A DNA stretch of 64,000 nucleotides, from NCBI GenBank assembly GCA_965153455.1, contig OZ234497.1, forward strand, positions 20,081,872-20,145,871. Direction: 5' to 3'. Below the pieces are notes generated by a model. It did no database searches. It was not told the origin of the DNA and saw only the letters and a list, made by a program, of their open reading frames with translations. This document shows, in pieces, positions 36,184-59,999 of the stretch (positions are counted from its first letter, which is position 1; each line of letters starts with the position of its first letter). This DNA is from Sphagnum compactum (taxonomy: Eukaryota; Bryophyta; Sphagnopsida; Sphagnales). A program made the translations under genes and the position numbers.

Positions 36184-37014
36184 TGACGCGCTCCTTGGTC
36201 CCGGGGTGAACCCACTTGAAGGTTCACCAATGTGAAGTTGCGGAAAGTTGGGACCGAAGGGCACGCTCCCGGCTTCCAACTCTAGAAAGGGGTAGAGGGT
36301 CGAGTTGGGAGCCTAGGGATTATACTAGGAAGAGGGACTAGCTTAGCTTGTGTGAATCTGCATTCAAAAACCAACCACGGGAGGTTAGTTTAGCATTCGG
36401 GACACCCTTGGGTGTTGGGACAAACCACAGGCACTTGGACACACAAGACACACCACGGCCCGGACTCGGGGGAAGCCACCACGTTCCCCCATATAGTATT
36501 CTCTGCAGCTCGCCACGGAGGCTACATCCAAATGGCACATTTTCTTGGGACTCCCGAAATGGAGTCCCGAAACTGTCCCGGCGGGACTCCCGAAACTTTG
36601 AGCTACCATAACTCCCGACTCCGGAGTCCGATCGCGACGAGGTTTGAACCAAAGTTGTAGCCCTCGTCGAGATCTTTCCAACTCCATGTCGCACTTTCAA
36701 ATCGGATGTCGGGAAGAGGTCGATTCCTGACTTTTAGTGGTCGGGAGTCAAACTGCCAGTTTGACTCCCGTTTGACTCCCGGCCCTTCTTTTGCCCATAA
36801 CTTGGGCTGTAGAAGCCCAAATGACCAATGCGAGGCCATTTTCGATATCTAAGTTTCAAGACCTTTCCAATGACAGCAAGAACAACTCAATGCAAGGTGT
36901 TTTGAGCCTTGCTGTCGAGCTCTGAACATTCGGGAGTCCCGGAGGACTCCAAACCTCCAACTTTTCCAAGTGTTGGGCTTCACCCCCACACTTGGACAAA
37001 GTGGGGTTGCGACA
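36184..37014 (+). mobile_element. Solo LTR, copy 2 (831 bp)
   Basis: It starts TGACGCGCTCC and ends GGTTGCGACA (TG..CA), flanked by a perfect 5-bp duplication TTTTC (36179-36183 and 37015-37019). It is the inverted counterpart of 31344-32160. The different target duplications show two independent insertions. The 27-nt palindrome is conserved at 36743-36769. It is distinctly more GC-rich than its surroundings, which generates several spurious overlapping frames. Confidence 0.92.
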
Positions 37015-37019
37015 TTTTC

Positions 37020-39300
37020 ACAAATTTCATTAGTTACACGTGTGTGCAGTTGTGGACAATGTTGCAAATTACCATGTTGACCATCCCATTAGTCCAAAAC
37101 CTTCCATTATGAAGGCCAACTAGAAAGAAGGTATTAGTTTCAACATCATCAACACAAAAGAAGAGGCAGATAATATAAGGAGGTTTGGGTACTAATGATG
37201 ATGAATGCTTAAATAAGCTAGCAAGCAGACCCTTATCACCATGCAAGGCAATAGTTACCTTGGCGACAAAGGCAACCAATATTCAATTGGGAAAATTATT
37301 CCCAATTGAGCTAGCTAACATGTCATAGAACCAGACTGTTATAATCTCTACTACGATATTAGCTAAACTACTAGTTCAGTTGAAGGACCCCACACAAGAT
37401 GAAGCCAAGAATGAGCTGCCAAATGAGAAGCCATCTATGAGTAAACCACCAAATTCATGCATTATTGCATCCATTGTAAAACCAAAGATGGTTACACAAG
37501 CTTAGGATGAAAATTCAAAGTAAACGATTACTAGAAGTAAGGACAAAATTTAGGTCTTGTCAAGTTCCTCTTGGTTTGATGATAGTTTTGGACATAATTA
37601 GTACCTATGTGATGAGTGTTGTATGACATATGCAAAGGCAAATTGATGTTTTTTTGACCTAAAATTGTTGGTTTACCAAATCTCGAACTTATGTATGTCA
37701 CAAAACCCTGAGGATTCTAGCTTCCTTTTTTGTTTTTCGGTACCTATGGCAATAGTCTTGGACCTAACTTTGCAAAGGTAGCTCATTGCTCCTTAGGGCT
37801 ATGTACCTTTGGTTATGTACACATGGAGTGAATGTCACTTTTGTCAACAACTTACATTTTGTTTATGTTGCATCCACAATTTTGTGTAGTATAGTATTGT
37901 GTATTCTGGCAATGGTATCATGTAGGTTGTAGTTATAACCACAGACTACACAATACCAGAATGCACTTTTGTAGAATGCATTCTAGCAATGGTATTGTGC
38001 ATTTTGGCAATGTTATTGTTCTTAAAATGAAGCTCCATGTCAATGCTACTTTTATTGTAATAGAAGGTGCCTAAGTTGCAAGTGGCCTATTGATGGAACA
38101 TTACACAAAAACATGGACAACTTTGAAAAACAAAATGGCAGCCAGATTTAAATCATACAAAAAGAAACCTAAAATCTCAAACCCCGAGACTAAAGCTTGG
38201 GTATAATTGGAATACATAATGTCTAGTTAGGCCTACAAATGAAGTTGAAATTGGCTAGTATATTATTTTTGAACATTTTTCCTAGCTCAGATTATTGACT
38301 AGAACTTTTGAGTGCATCTTCATTGCAATTTGGTGTTGTTTGTGTTTATCTGATGGGACAGTGCCAAACAAGTAACAAGTTATATTCACATAACGCATCA
38401 AACAAGGATTTGAAAGTGCAAATGTTTATTTGGCAATAAACTAGAACTCAAAAGTTCCAAGAACTCACAAATCAGCACCAAAACCAAATATTGGTATTGC
38501 TCATCATGCACTAAAGAGCTTCAAATTATTTAATGACTCACAAGTTGGAGATAAAAGGTATTGACCATACATGCCATCAATAGCTTGAATTTCATGACTC
38601 CCAAGTGATCAAATTTTGAGATGGCATGTTGAACATGTGAACATTTTCTAAGCATTTTCAAAAGACATCTTTTGCATACATGGACCATGAACTGCACTAC
38701 TCTTAACAACTTACACATATCAAATAAATTTCATACTTTGAAACCCATAACCAAGTTTGTATTAAACCCAAAAAATCATAGTTTCTTGAGTTTTGTGTAG
38801 TGTTGGGTCCAACAGTTGGCTAGGTATCATTAAAATTCCCAGTGGGAGAATGTAATCTCCTAGGCATCACCAAGCAATTTGAAGGCTTCAAGGCCTTCAA
38901 TGACCCCTAAAACCTTTTCAAAGAGTTCATATGTTGCTAAATTGCCCCTAACCACATGAATAGTTGGTGGCAATTGGAAACTTAAATGCTATAAGTAAAT
39001 GTGAAAAGACCCAGGCTACTGGTGAGTTTTCATGAAGATAATAAGTATGATTCCCAAGCCGTAGCCGCTCATACCACGACCTTCCAATGGCATTATCACC
39101 TTTATACCATGTTTGTCCCCAACCATCTGTAAATGATTCTTTTGCAGTGTGAACCATTTTGTCACATAAAAGTAACAAAAAACTCTCATTAGTAAAGTTC
39201 TAACATGCAACAACAATGTTATCTCCAACCACCAAGTCATTTGCCATTTGTTCTCATCCAGTTCCAAATTCAATCTCTTGATTGAATCACACATTGCCCC
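37020..39300. other. Intergenic, no gene recognised
   Basis: AT-rich sequence. Around 37880-38010 short words (GTATTGTG.ATT.TGGCAATG and CACAATACCAGAATGCA) occur in direct and inverted orientation. No other supported feature. Confidence 0.4.
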
Positions 39301-40545
39301 CTTAACATCAAAATTGTTTAAAGGTCATAATTTAGCAAGTGTCGTTGCAGAACATGGTTTGATCTGGTCACATTGCAACTCTGAATTCCCATCCACACAA
39401 CATGGGCAGAAACAAGAAAGTGCCTATATTGCACCTAAGTTGGGTCACGACAGTTGACACTTCGCACTTGATGAACTTTACGGCTTCCTTTCAATGTTGC
39501 ACAATCATGAACCCTTGTCCGATCAATGTCACCTTCTTTCACCTCCCAAAAGTACTTGTTCACCACTCTCATTACACATGGATGAGAAGCATGATACTTG
39601 TTTGATTTTACTCTCAAGTATGAAACAGCCTCATGTGCATTTTGAATTTTCATACCATTAGGCTTTAGGTGTTCTTTCCACAACTCTTGTTTCAATAAAG
39701 CTCCTACTCCATCCACCTCACCCTTGCCATGGCTAGTAATGAAATAATTTCCATGTCATTTGGCATCCAATTGGGAGTTCTGTACAAATCATGGAATTGT
39801 GGTACCTTGATATGAAAAACCAAGAGTGTGCACTTTTGAATTGACCAACACACCCATTAGACCATACCACATGGTGCTCAAGAAAAAAACCCCTCTCTCG
39901 CACGAACTACCACTATAATCTAAAGGCATGTTGGACATGAAGGGTGCCATGGTCTTTCTCATCAGAAATGTAGTAATGAATTTCCTTTAAGATTCTGGAC
40001 CCAAGGTTAGCTTCACCCAAATCCGGGTTCAATCGATATGTGATATGCACTAGAATAGTTATTTGAAAATTAAACCAATGCATATCTTGTATCTCATTTT
40101 GAACCTTAAATGCATAGTTCTTAAAAAAGTTTATGCATGACATTATAGTGGCTTTAAGTATGTGTTGAAGGTAGTATTTGCCATTGTGACACATAATTGT
40201 GGACAATAAAGTCACCCAACCATGGCTTCAAATAGGCGATCAACTCATTAGGGGGTGTGTCTTTAAATTCAACCTTGGACATTTTTTTCTCTTAACCAAA
40301 ATTGTTTCTACCAACAGCCACATACCCTATGCAGTGCCATTGCACCAACCTTTCAATTGAGGTTTCAATGGGGCAAAACACAAATTTGTCAACCCCACAA
40401 TCTGGACACTGACCCATTAAACATATCCTTTTGTGGAACACATCCAACTCCCCTTTTGGGCAAACAATAGATTTCCACAAGGCAGTGACCCCACAAAATG
40501 GACTTAAATGAGCGCAACATGATTGTAGACTAGCACTCTGCACAA
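39300..40545 (-). pseudogene. DDE-like transposable-element frame, broken
   Basis: Four minus-strand blocks read in order: CPDCGVDKFVFCPIE and LVQWHCIGYVAVGRNNFG (40543-40292), NEIQDMHWFNFQITILVHIT and EIHYYISDEKDHGTL (40215-39913), VVWSNGCVGQFKSAHSW (about 39.87 kb), then SHGKGEVDGVGALLK and CATLKGSRKVHQVRSV (39735-39435). The (S/D)-N/D-G-C-x-GQFK plus SHGK..DGVG pattern is like the core of uncharacterised RNase-H-fold element proteins repeated in plants and animals. Stops and frame changes separate the blocks, and the expected Asp in the WSDG-type motif is Asn. Assignment is from remembered similarity. Confidence 0.55.
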
Positions 40546-40789
40546 TAGGTTTACATACCTCACATTAATAGACACAACTTTGATGAACACCTTTGCCAAG
40601 ACTCCGCATATTATCCGTCCAGTCCAACAGAAAACCAACGTGTGCAGCAGCTGGTGGTGCTCAAGCACAGTGGGGTCTGGTTCAATCTACTCTGTATAGC
40701 AACTGCTTTTGTGGTATGCCTAAAACACCTACTTGCAGCTCTTCTGCATCATCACCTCCCATCTCCTCCCTGCTCCACAATTACTTCGT

Positions 40790-40930
40790 GCAACCATGGT
40801 TTGACAATGGTGAGTTCTAGGGTTCTTTGACAAGGTAGTGTTGACCTCTGAACAAAAAAGGAATGGTGAGTTCAGTTTCCAAACCATTGTTTGACAATGG
40901 TGAGTTCTAGGGTTGTTTGACAAAACATGT
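40790..40930. repeat. Short direct duplication, about 90 bp apart
   Basis: TTTGACAATGGTGAGTTCTA followed by GGGTT.TTTGACAA occurs at about 40800 and 40890, a local tandem duplication. Confidence 0.75.
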
Positions 40931-41039
40931 GTTTTCCAAATTATAAGTGAAGAAAGGTTTGAGGACCCAAAAATGAGCAAAACAAGCTCCAAAGATATTG
41001 AACTACTACTGACTGCACCCATTCAACGAGAAACACTGT

Positions 41040-42600
41040 CAAGTACACTTGAATTGTCCTTCCACAGTGAAGTGATTGTCTTAATCTATGTAAAGAAGTG
41101 CACACCAGCCTTCCCATGGAAGTTCAGATCTCCAGCAAAGGATGCCCTGAATCCTGTGAAAAGAGAAGAAGGGAAAGGGCACTGGAATTGGAATATTACT
41201 TCCCAATTGGCTAGCATCAATCTCATGTCGAAAGGTGTGTGCAGCTGTCCTTGATCTAATGAATATTGTTGTCCAATTTCTGTACTTGTTGCTGTTCACT
41301 AATTAAATAGCCTCCTGAAGATTGCTGGCCTGCATGCACAGTAGCATAGGACGAAATATCTCTTGCTTGCAGCAAGTTCCACATCTTGTGTTACATTAGC
41401 CAAGATGGTTGGACAAAATTTCCTTACTCCTACCCAGGCACCTGCATTACCAAGACATCTTTGTATGCCTGCCACCATGTGTTTCAAGTCCTTTAGAGAG
41501 AGTAATAACACATAGATAGAAAAAAATTGAATAGCAGAAGCCACCATTCCAGCACATTGCATAGAGCAGTTATGCCAATAACCTTTTGATGCTGTGTGAA
41601 ACAAAAGTCAATTACAAACCAACCTTATGCATTATGAAGGAATCCATGATACTTTGTTTTACTATGGCCATATGTCTGTTGTGTTGGTTCAGAGTGATGG
41701 ATAAGTTTCAAGAAGTTAGCCTATCAAAATTGACAAATACTCTCTTTCAACAGTGAAAAGTAAGACATCCACATTACTGTCCAATTGTTGTAGGGTCACC
41801 ATCCAATTTGAACTAACTTCAGTATGTTTGTGAGTACACACATTCTCAAAAGATATTCTGACTGACCTTTATTCCACATCCATCAAGCACCAGACTCATC
41901 AAGACTGCAAGTGCACTCCTTGGGCTGCTCGCTAATGACAGGCCCCAGATCTGCCACAGGCTCTATCCCTGTAGTCACTTTCAACTTCAATGCCCTAGTC
42001 TTCAAACCTTCTTCCCAGGACTTTGAATCTCCAAAAACTGTGGAACAGTGTTGATTGCTATGCATTGCTGTCCAGCAGCTCAAAATGCAGCTCCCACAAG
42101 TGTATTCAATGTTGCTTCAAGGTCTACATCCTGCATCACCACATCATGATTCTTTGTCCCCATGTTGCACTGAACTCTCTTGCCTTTGGCCGATGCTCCA
42201 GAGTATATGTGCATACCAGCCAAACCTGACCCAACAAAGGAGACAGCTCTTATATCAGGATGGAATAGATAACATTGACAGCTTTGTGTGTGCCATGCAT
42301 AATGTTGAGAACCCTAGGAGGCAATCCAGCCTTAGTTGCTAGCTCTACCAGTAGCAATGCAAGACCAGTATCTTTCTCTGTCAAAGGCTTTAGAATGAAT
42401 TTGTTGCCACAAGTAACTGCCATTGGAAACATCCAAAGCAGAATAATGGCAGGGAAGTTAAATGGGCAGATGCATGCACACACACCTAGTGGCTGCCAAA
42501 TGCTGCATGTATCAATGTCTGCTGAGACATTTTCCAAATTCTCCCATTTGTGGAATTACCATCCCACAATCTTGCTGCGCCACTTCCTGCAAGCTTGGCT
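41040..42600 (-). pseudogene. Methylmalonate-semialdehyde dehydrogenase (ALDH6) pseudogene
   Basis: The intact enzyme is a mitochondrial CoA-acylating aldehyde dehydrogenase of valine and pyrimidine breakdown. Family blocks in order on the minus strand are QMGEF, then IDTCSIWQPLGVCACICPFN and VTCGNKFILKP (42537-42250), RAVSFVGSGLAGMHIYSGAS (about 42.2 kb), MGTKNHDVV, AAGQQCIAINTV with the catalytic-Cys context (about 42.06 kb), KSWEEGLKTRALKLKV and DLGPVISEQ (42.0-41.9 kb), CPTILANV (about 41.4 kb), NIPIPVPFPFFSF (about 41.18 kb) and SFAGDLNFHGKAGVHFFT (41.14-41.09 kb). A stop at 42080-42082, frame changes near 42.24 and 41.15 kb and another stop near 41.09 kb show it is dead. The N-terminal part was not found. 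Confidence 0.88.
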
Positions 42601-44090
42601 AAACCCAAAGGATTACAGTCACATTCTCATCTAGATAGCAATTGATGCAAATCAAGTCAACAAATCCATCTTCAGCATTCGAGGTTCAGCTCAAACAAAA
42701 GCAAGAGCAATGCTGTGACTATTTGAGTCCCTGAGAGGAACTGAGATTACATCTTCAGGGTGTCACGGATAGAAAAGGTTCAGGCTAATCCCCAGCCTCT
42801 ACAAAGCTATTAGTAGTCTGGGAAACTTCACATAACAGTACGACAGTGAAATTCCAAATTTCTGGATATGCAGTGAAATTTAGGAATCCGAAAAAGAAGC
42901 AAAGCAAACATAGCTGGTCCTTGTAAGCCCAGTATTTGGGATGTGGGATGACCCAGTTAGTGTTATTCTCAAGGAGATTAATGCAAGAGTGGATGAATGT
43001 TTAACATCAGAGTTTCCTTAGACCTAATTTTCCAAACTTCATTGGAATTGCCCATTGTGGTTACCACACTCCCTCAGGGATGCTCTAATCTGCAGATTGA
43101 CTGGGATATGCTTCAGACTAGCAACTTGAATTCAACTATAACATCTGTCATCAAAGAACAAATTACCTCTAGCACTAGGTGAGCCAGGATACGCTGGACT
43201 TGAGCTCCTGTGCACTTCCTTATCTTCCAAATCTCCTCCTTGACAATGTCCCTGTAGTATTGAAATAGGAGATATTAGCCATAAATTTCTTGCACAAATG
43301 GAAGGTGGGTGGGAGACATGGTGCACCCAATTTTCTGTGCAAAAGGAACCCTTGTAATCTTCAAAGCACTTTCCTGATTTGACCAAAAGACTTGTTCAAA
43401 ACATGTTGAAAAACTGGTTCCAGAATTAGGGTTTCCACGATGCACCTCCTCAATGTCTAGGAAACCTCTGAGTGTACAATTCATGTTTTTGTTACCTGGA
43501 AATGTTGCATAATGTCGAACATATATTGCACATTTTGCTGCACTTTCTGAAACCCCAAAGATGGTAGACAATACACGACTTTGAAGAAAAGAGGGTAGAG
43601 CAAATCGATTCATCAATCCGAGAAGGATGCAATGCCAGAGCTTCTAGACGTCATGTGTAGCAATGTTATCAAGTGTTTAGGCACGAACCTATTCTAAGAG
43701 TTCTTTTCAAGTTGTCAACCAATTGTTCTAACTTGCCGAGCTTCTTTGCTATAGTATGCATATGGATGCTACATTAATTGCACCAGATCTTATTCGGTTG
43801 CAAACGATGAGCAAGAAGCAAGTGCAAACCTCCATCGCTGACAATCCACCACACATCAAAGACTCCTTATGGATCTTCAATGCTTGGGAATTGGTTCACA
43901 TGCATTGTTGAATGTTTTTTGACAAAAAAAATTTCAGCTCAAGAAGAAGAAGAATTATATTAGAGTTTGTGGTGAAACTTACCAGTTCAGGTTGCATGCG
44001 ATGGATTGTTGCATTCCATCTGCTGCTTGTTTTGGTTTCTCAAGAAGTAGAATCGCTGATGAAGCAACCGATCCATTTATCAATCATCGA
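42601..44090. other. Intergenic; one unassigned minus-strand frame
   Basis: A minus-strand frame at 43616-43275 begins MMNRFALPSFLQSRVLSTIF and is basic and Ser-rich like a mitochondrial presequence. It lies upstream of the ALDH6 remnant and could be its first exon, but I found no ALDH blocks between. Nothing else is recognised. Confidence 0.3.
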
Positions 44091-44099
44091 GTTAAACAT

Positions 44100-44190
44100 C
44101 ATCCTATCCACATAACATTTGTTCAAACGATGCATCCACATAACATTGAGTCAAACAACATTCTATCCACATAACATTTGTTCAAATGAG
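44100..44190. repeat. Three short tandem units TCCACATAACATT
   Basis: TCCACATAACATT(T/G) recurs at about 44107, 44134 and 44166, each followed by GTTCAAA or AGTCAAA. Units of about 27-32 bp. Confidence 0.7.
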
Positions 44191-45985
44191 AAATGAATTG
44201 CAACTTTAAAATCTTGTATGGAACCGAAGTGTTCTTCGTCCATCATGGTCCCAAGGAAACTTTCTGAAAGCTTCAAAAGTTTAACCCAAGTTTTCTGTCC
44301 CACCTGGCACCACCTGACATTGATAAAAGGAAAAACAAACAAACAAAACAAAACAAGCACATTGGGAGTTATAAAACAAACATTTGCGACTTCATCAAGC
44401 TCCTCCTTCTTGTGCAACCATTTTCTACACGAAAAATTTCATAGGAAGGCAAAGAATCCTTGAACCACATTTAAGTATCGTTGAACCTGAACCTAACACC
44501 TAAACTCATAATCATTTCATCCTCACACTCCTTTTTATTTTATTACGTTTAATCCCAACGTCAAAAGTTGTCCTTTATTATACCAAATGTGATTACAAAT
44601 TTAGTTGACTATGTAGTAAAATCAGATTCTTCTCTTATGCCCTACATGTTGGGTGCATGTATGATGGATAGGTCGACGAGCAAACACATAAATATTCAAA
44701 AGAGGTTCCTCACACATTGTTCCTCTCTTTTAAAACTCCAAGACCATTTGTAGCTCTCTACTTAGCGCTTCCAATGGAACAAAAATTGTTTAATTTAGTG
44801 AGAGGATGGGGGAAGATATGGGATGTTTGGGGTAAGGGGGTTTAGTGTTTGACGATAAGTGAATTTAATTAGATCAAGATTTCAAACTAAAAACCTCTAT
44901 TGTTGCATCTTTGTCTTTGAAATATAAAGAAGTTTTGTAAAGCCCTAGTTGAGGCACCCATCAGGTTTTTAATTCAAAACGATTTGAAATTGAGGAAGAT
45001 ATGGGGCAGCAATTAGAAAGGGGTCTAAAATCATTTTTTCAATTTTTTTGAAGCAAACTATAACTCATCCTTTTCTTGTGTAAAATGCACCATCATTTAA
45101 TCTTGATGCATATTCAATTAGTTCTACTTGCTTTTAATTCAAACACAATGAAATTTCATCAGTTAAAACCAAATTTGATAATTATTCTTAAATTTTAGGT
45201 TGTAATAACAATAATCAAATCAAGTATGAAAATTTCTTAAAGTTTTTTTACAAATTATTATTATTATTTTTTTAAAATACATGTTTTGTTAATCAACCTT
45301 GAAAATTATCTTTCATTCCATGTGCATTGAAAAACCCCTAAAATTACATATATATGTTAGTGTTTTTTGTAAATATGTTTATAATCTTCAATATTCATAT
45401 TTACTTATTAGGTACATATATAGATGTGTTAAGTAATACCCTATTTCTATTCATAGGGTCCAAGCTACCTTGAATTCTAACTATTTTTATAGTTAAAATA
45501 TTATAGATCCAAGTGAATGTGGAATACTTGGTTATAGAAATGACCCAATAAAATTGCTCCATTTGAATGTTGCTTACCAATTATAACATCACCCCACATG
45601 TCTTTATATTCCATGACTTGACATACATGATAATATTCTCAATGATTTGAAATAAATCAAATTTAGGCCATGTGGCCTGCCATCCTACAAGTTCATGTGT
45701 TCATGTATGTATCTTATTAATTTAAAGGCAATCACCCTTGAATATATTAAATACAATCCAATGTACATCGTATTCAAAGCATGATATATGCAACTACCTA
45801 AATTTGGTTCATCAATGGACTTGTGACATCCATTATAACCAAGCCATTATTTTAATTTTCTATTTTAAAAAAAATCTCTATAAACATGCATTGCATAAAG
45901 AAAATTAATACAATCCACAATCTCCCATCCAAAAATAAAAATTTATGAAATTAATGTCAACGTGATTCCCACTAAATTATCATTT
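44191..45985. other. 3' flank of gene B, no feature recognised
   Basis: AT-rich sequence. The last few hundred bases before 45990 resemble the sequence below gene A around 2.6-2.85 kb (for example ..GGAATTTATGA..TTAATGTCAAC), so the duplication extends past the stop codon. No gene seen. Confidence 0.5.
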
Positions 45986-45989
45986 GAGA

Positions 45990-58067
<12,078 letters not shown>

Positions 58068-58209
58068 CTTGTTGCACACACCAGCAGCAGACTGTGGTAT
58101 TGGGGGAAAAAAAACTCTGAAATTACCTCCCACACGAGCTGGGTGCACTCGGCCTGTTGTTACAAAGCTGCAAGAAATAGCTACCCTCAAGGGAACAAGA
58201 GTCAATTAA

Positions 58210-59080
58210 AGTAAGGCTCAAAACACCCCCACCCCCTTCCTCAATTTATGTTCCTTTTCTCCTCTGATACCTCGGGATTCACTGGGAAAATGGCATACGC
58301 AAAGCGTGACGTCCAGTTTGAAGCCTGAGAGGCTACAGGTTTGCCAGAATCAGGCCTTGCACGGCTCCCCCGAAACAGGCCCTTATTCTGGCACGCCCGC
58401 AGTTTCAGGCTTTTATGCCAATGAGTAGGTGTAGCATCCGTCCCCCTATCAGAGTAGGTGTAAGATCCCTCCTCCTTTCTAAGATGGATATTCATTAGCA
58501 TGAGGTGGCTTCCAAAATACACTTAGGAAATTTCTTCTAGTGCCTTATGGTAGTTAGTATTAATTGTAGAACACCCAATTAAGACTAAATCAGGGTCTCC
58601 AAGTCTAGATTTAACATTTCCCAGGCTACATATATGATCGCTAATAAGAGGCTTCAGTCAAAGACACTGGCATGTGCATGTCTGTACAGGGTTCGTATCG
58701 GTAGTGAATTTCATACTGACTTTTGAATCTCCTCCTGGAATAAAAGTCTTTGATCATCTTCTCACGCGGTTGTTCCTCAATTATTTTCTACTGAACTTTC
58801 CTTGTGTGACGCAATAAAATTTGGAAGATTCGGAACCGTGGTCATTTGTCTTTTTCTCACAAATAGAAGAAGATGGGGTAGAAAAGAAAGTGTGTGGTGC
58901 TAAACCCTCAACCCTACTGTCGGTTTTTCGCACAGTTTTCTCCCTTTTGTTTTATTGTTTCTTTGGGTAAAGTGTTTCCCTTCAAGTTTTCCATTTAAGA
59001 ACAATTTATTGTTGGAAAACACATGTTGCTCCAGAAAAAAAAAATGGTTTTCCAAGTATTTCTCACGATGCTTGTTGTAG
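58210..59080 (-). promoter_or_regulatory. Upstream segment of gene B
   Basis: From about 58430 it follows the same ordered landmarks as 17.27-18.0 kb upstream of gene A (AGTAGGTGTAAGATCCC, CCTTATGGTAGTT, GACTAAATCAGGG, TCTAGATTTAACATTTC, GAATCTCCTCC, AAAAGTCTTTGATC, GCAATAAAA). It lacks the Tourist-like MITE found in A. No core promoter can be defined. Confidence 0.5.
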
Positions 59081-59393
59081 ACTATATTTGGGTGCAAATG
59101 CATATACAGTAGCCAGGCCCAGCAGCGAAGCTCGCCAGCCAGTAACTAATGCGAAGGCTGAGCCACATGGTTATGCACAAGGTTGCTCTTGGAACCTTCA
59201 CCACCCAGCAATCTATTTTCATTCTCCAATTGCTCGTTTATTGACCTTCTACCAATATGTTTTAGTTCTTGACTTGGTGAGCTGAGTGGATCTGCAAGCT
59301 GGCCTGCATTGGGTGTTGAGGCAGCTTTTTGTTACAGAGTGCAGCTTTCTCTGGATATGTGCAGGCGCTCTTTTTCAAGATATTTTATCTTAC

Positions 59394-59986
59394 TAGGGTA
59401 AACCAGCCAGTGATTGAACAGGGCAGGCCAGATCCAAGGGGATGGCTCCGTTGTTTCTGGTGTCCAAAAAAATTTGAACCTTTCCTATTGACACATTTGG
59501 CACACTACAAATCATCAAAAACGAAATAAATTTGAAAAAGTTATTATCTCTCAAAATAGAGGGGGTCGAGAACTCAAAAAAACAAATCACTGAACATTAC
59601 AAAGGTCGGTTCTCAAACATCAAAAAGATTCATTGTATGTTGCTCAGTTGCTATTGGAGTTCAAGATGATTTGTAGAACTTCAAGTGGAGCTCATGTAGC
59701 ACTTTGAATTGTTTAAAATGAATTTTTAAAAAAGAAAGTTACGAGGTTTGAAAGTAGGAGGGTCAAAATGAAGAAGCATGACAAGGAACCCGTTTTGTAA
59801 GTTGAAAAAATGTGTTTTCTTTACTGCTCTTTGTTGGCTGGTCCTTTGGCTTTGCATTTCAAAGATGATTTGTGGAGCTCGCGCTCCTATAACATTTTAA
59901 ATCACTCAGAATGGAGAAGAATTGAAAAAGATCTGCCAAAGTGTTTGGTCATAGGAGGGCAATCGGTGATGGGCCGATTTACCCTA
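59394..59986 (-). mobile_element. TIR element upstream of gene B, inverted copy
   Basis: A 593-bp element with ends TAGGGTAAACCAGCC and, inverted, TAGGGTAAATCGGCC. It is the reverse complement of the family member at 55873-56480, with moderate divergence. The two copies form widely spaced inverted repeats around gene B exons 1-3. Confidence 0.82.
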
Positions 59987-59999
59987 GCAGCATGAGCAG

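Noticed and set aside
36338-36700. Several overlapping frames of 80-120 codons on both strands
   Set aside because: They lie inside the GC-richer solo LTR and overlap each other in many frames; none resembles a known protein.
31344-37014. A single 5.7-kb transposon with 820-bp inverted terminal repeats
   Set aside because: Each arm has its own perfect 5-bp target duplication (AACAA and TTTTC) and its own TG..CA ends, so they are two solo LTR insertions.
43275-43616. First exon of an intact ALDH6 gene
   Set aside because: The start looks like a mitochondrial presequence, but no ALDH motif follows and the downstream body is a pseudogene; left as unassigned.
58068-58205. Upstream ATG at 58205 as the gene B start
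   Set aside because: The extra 46 codons are not matched by an ATG in gene A, whereas the ATG at 58067 corresponds to gene A's at 16497.
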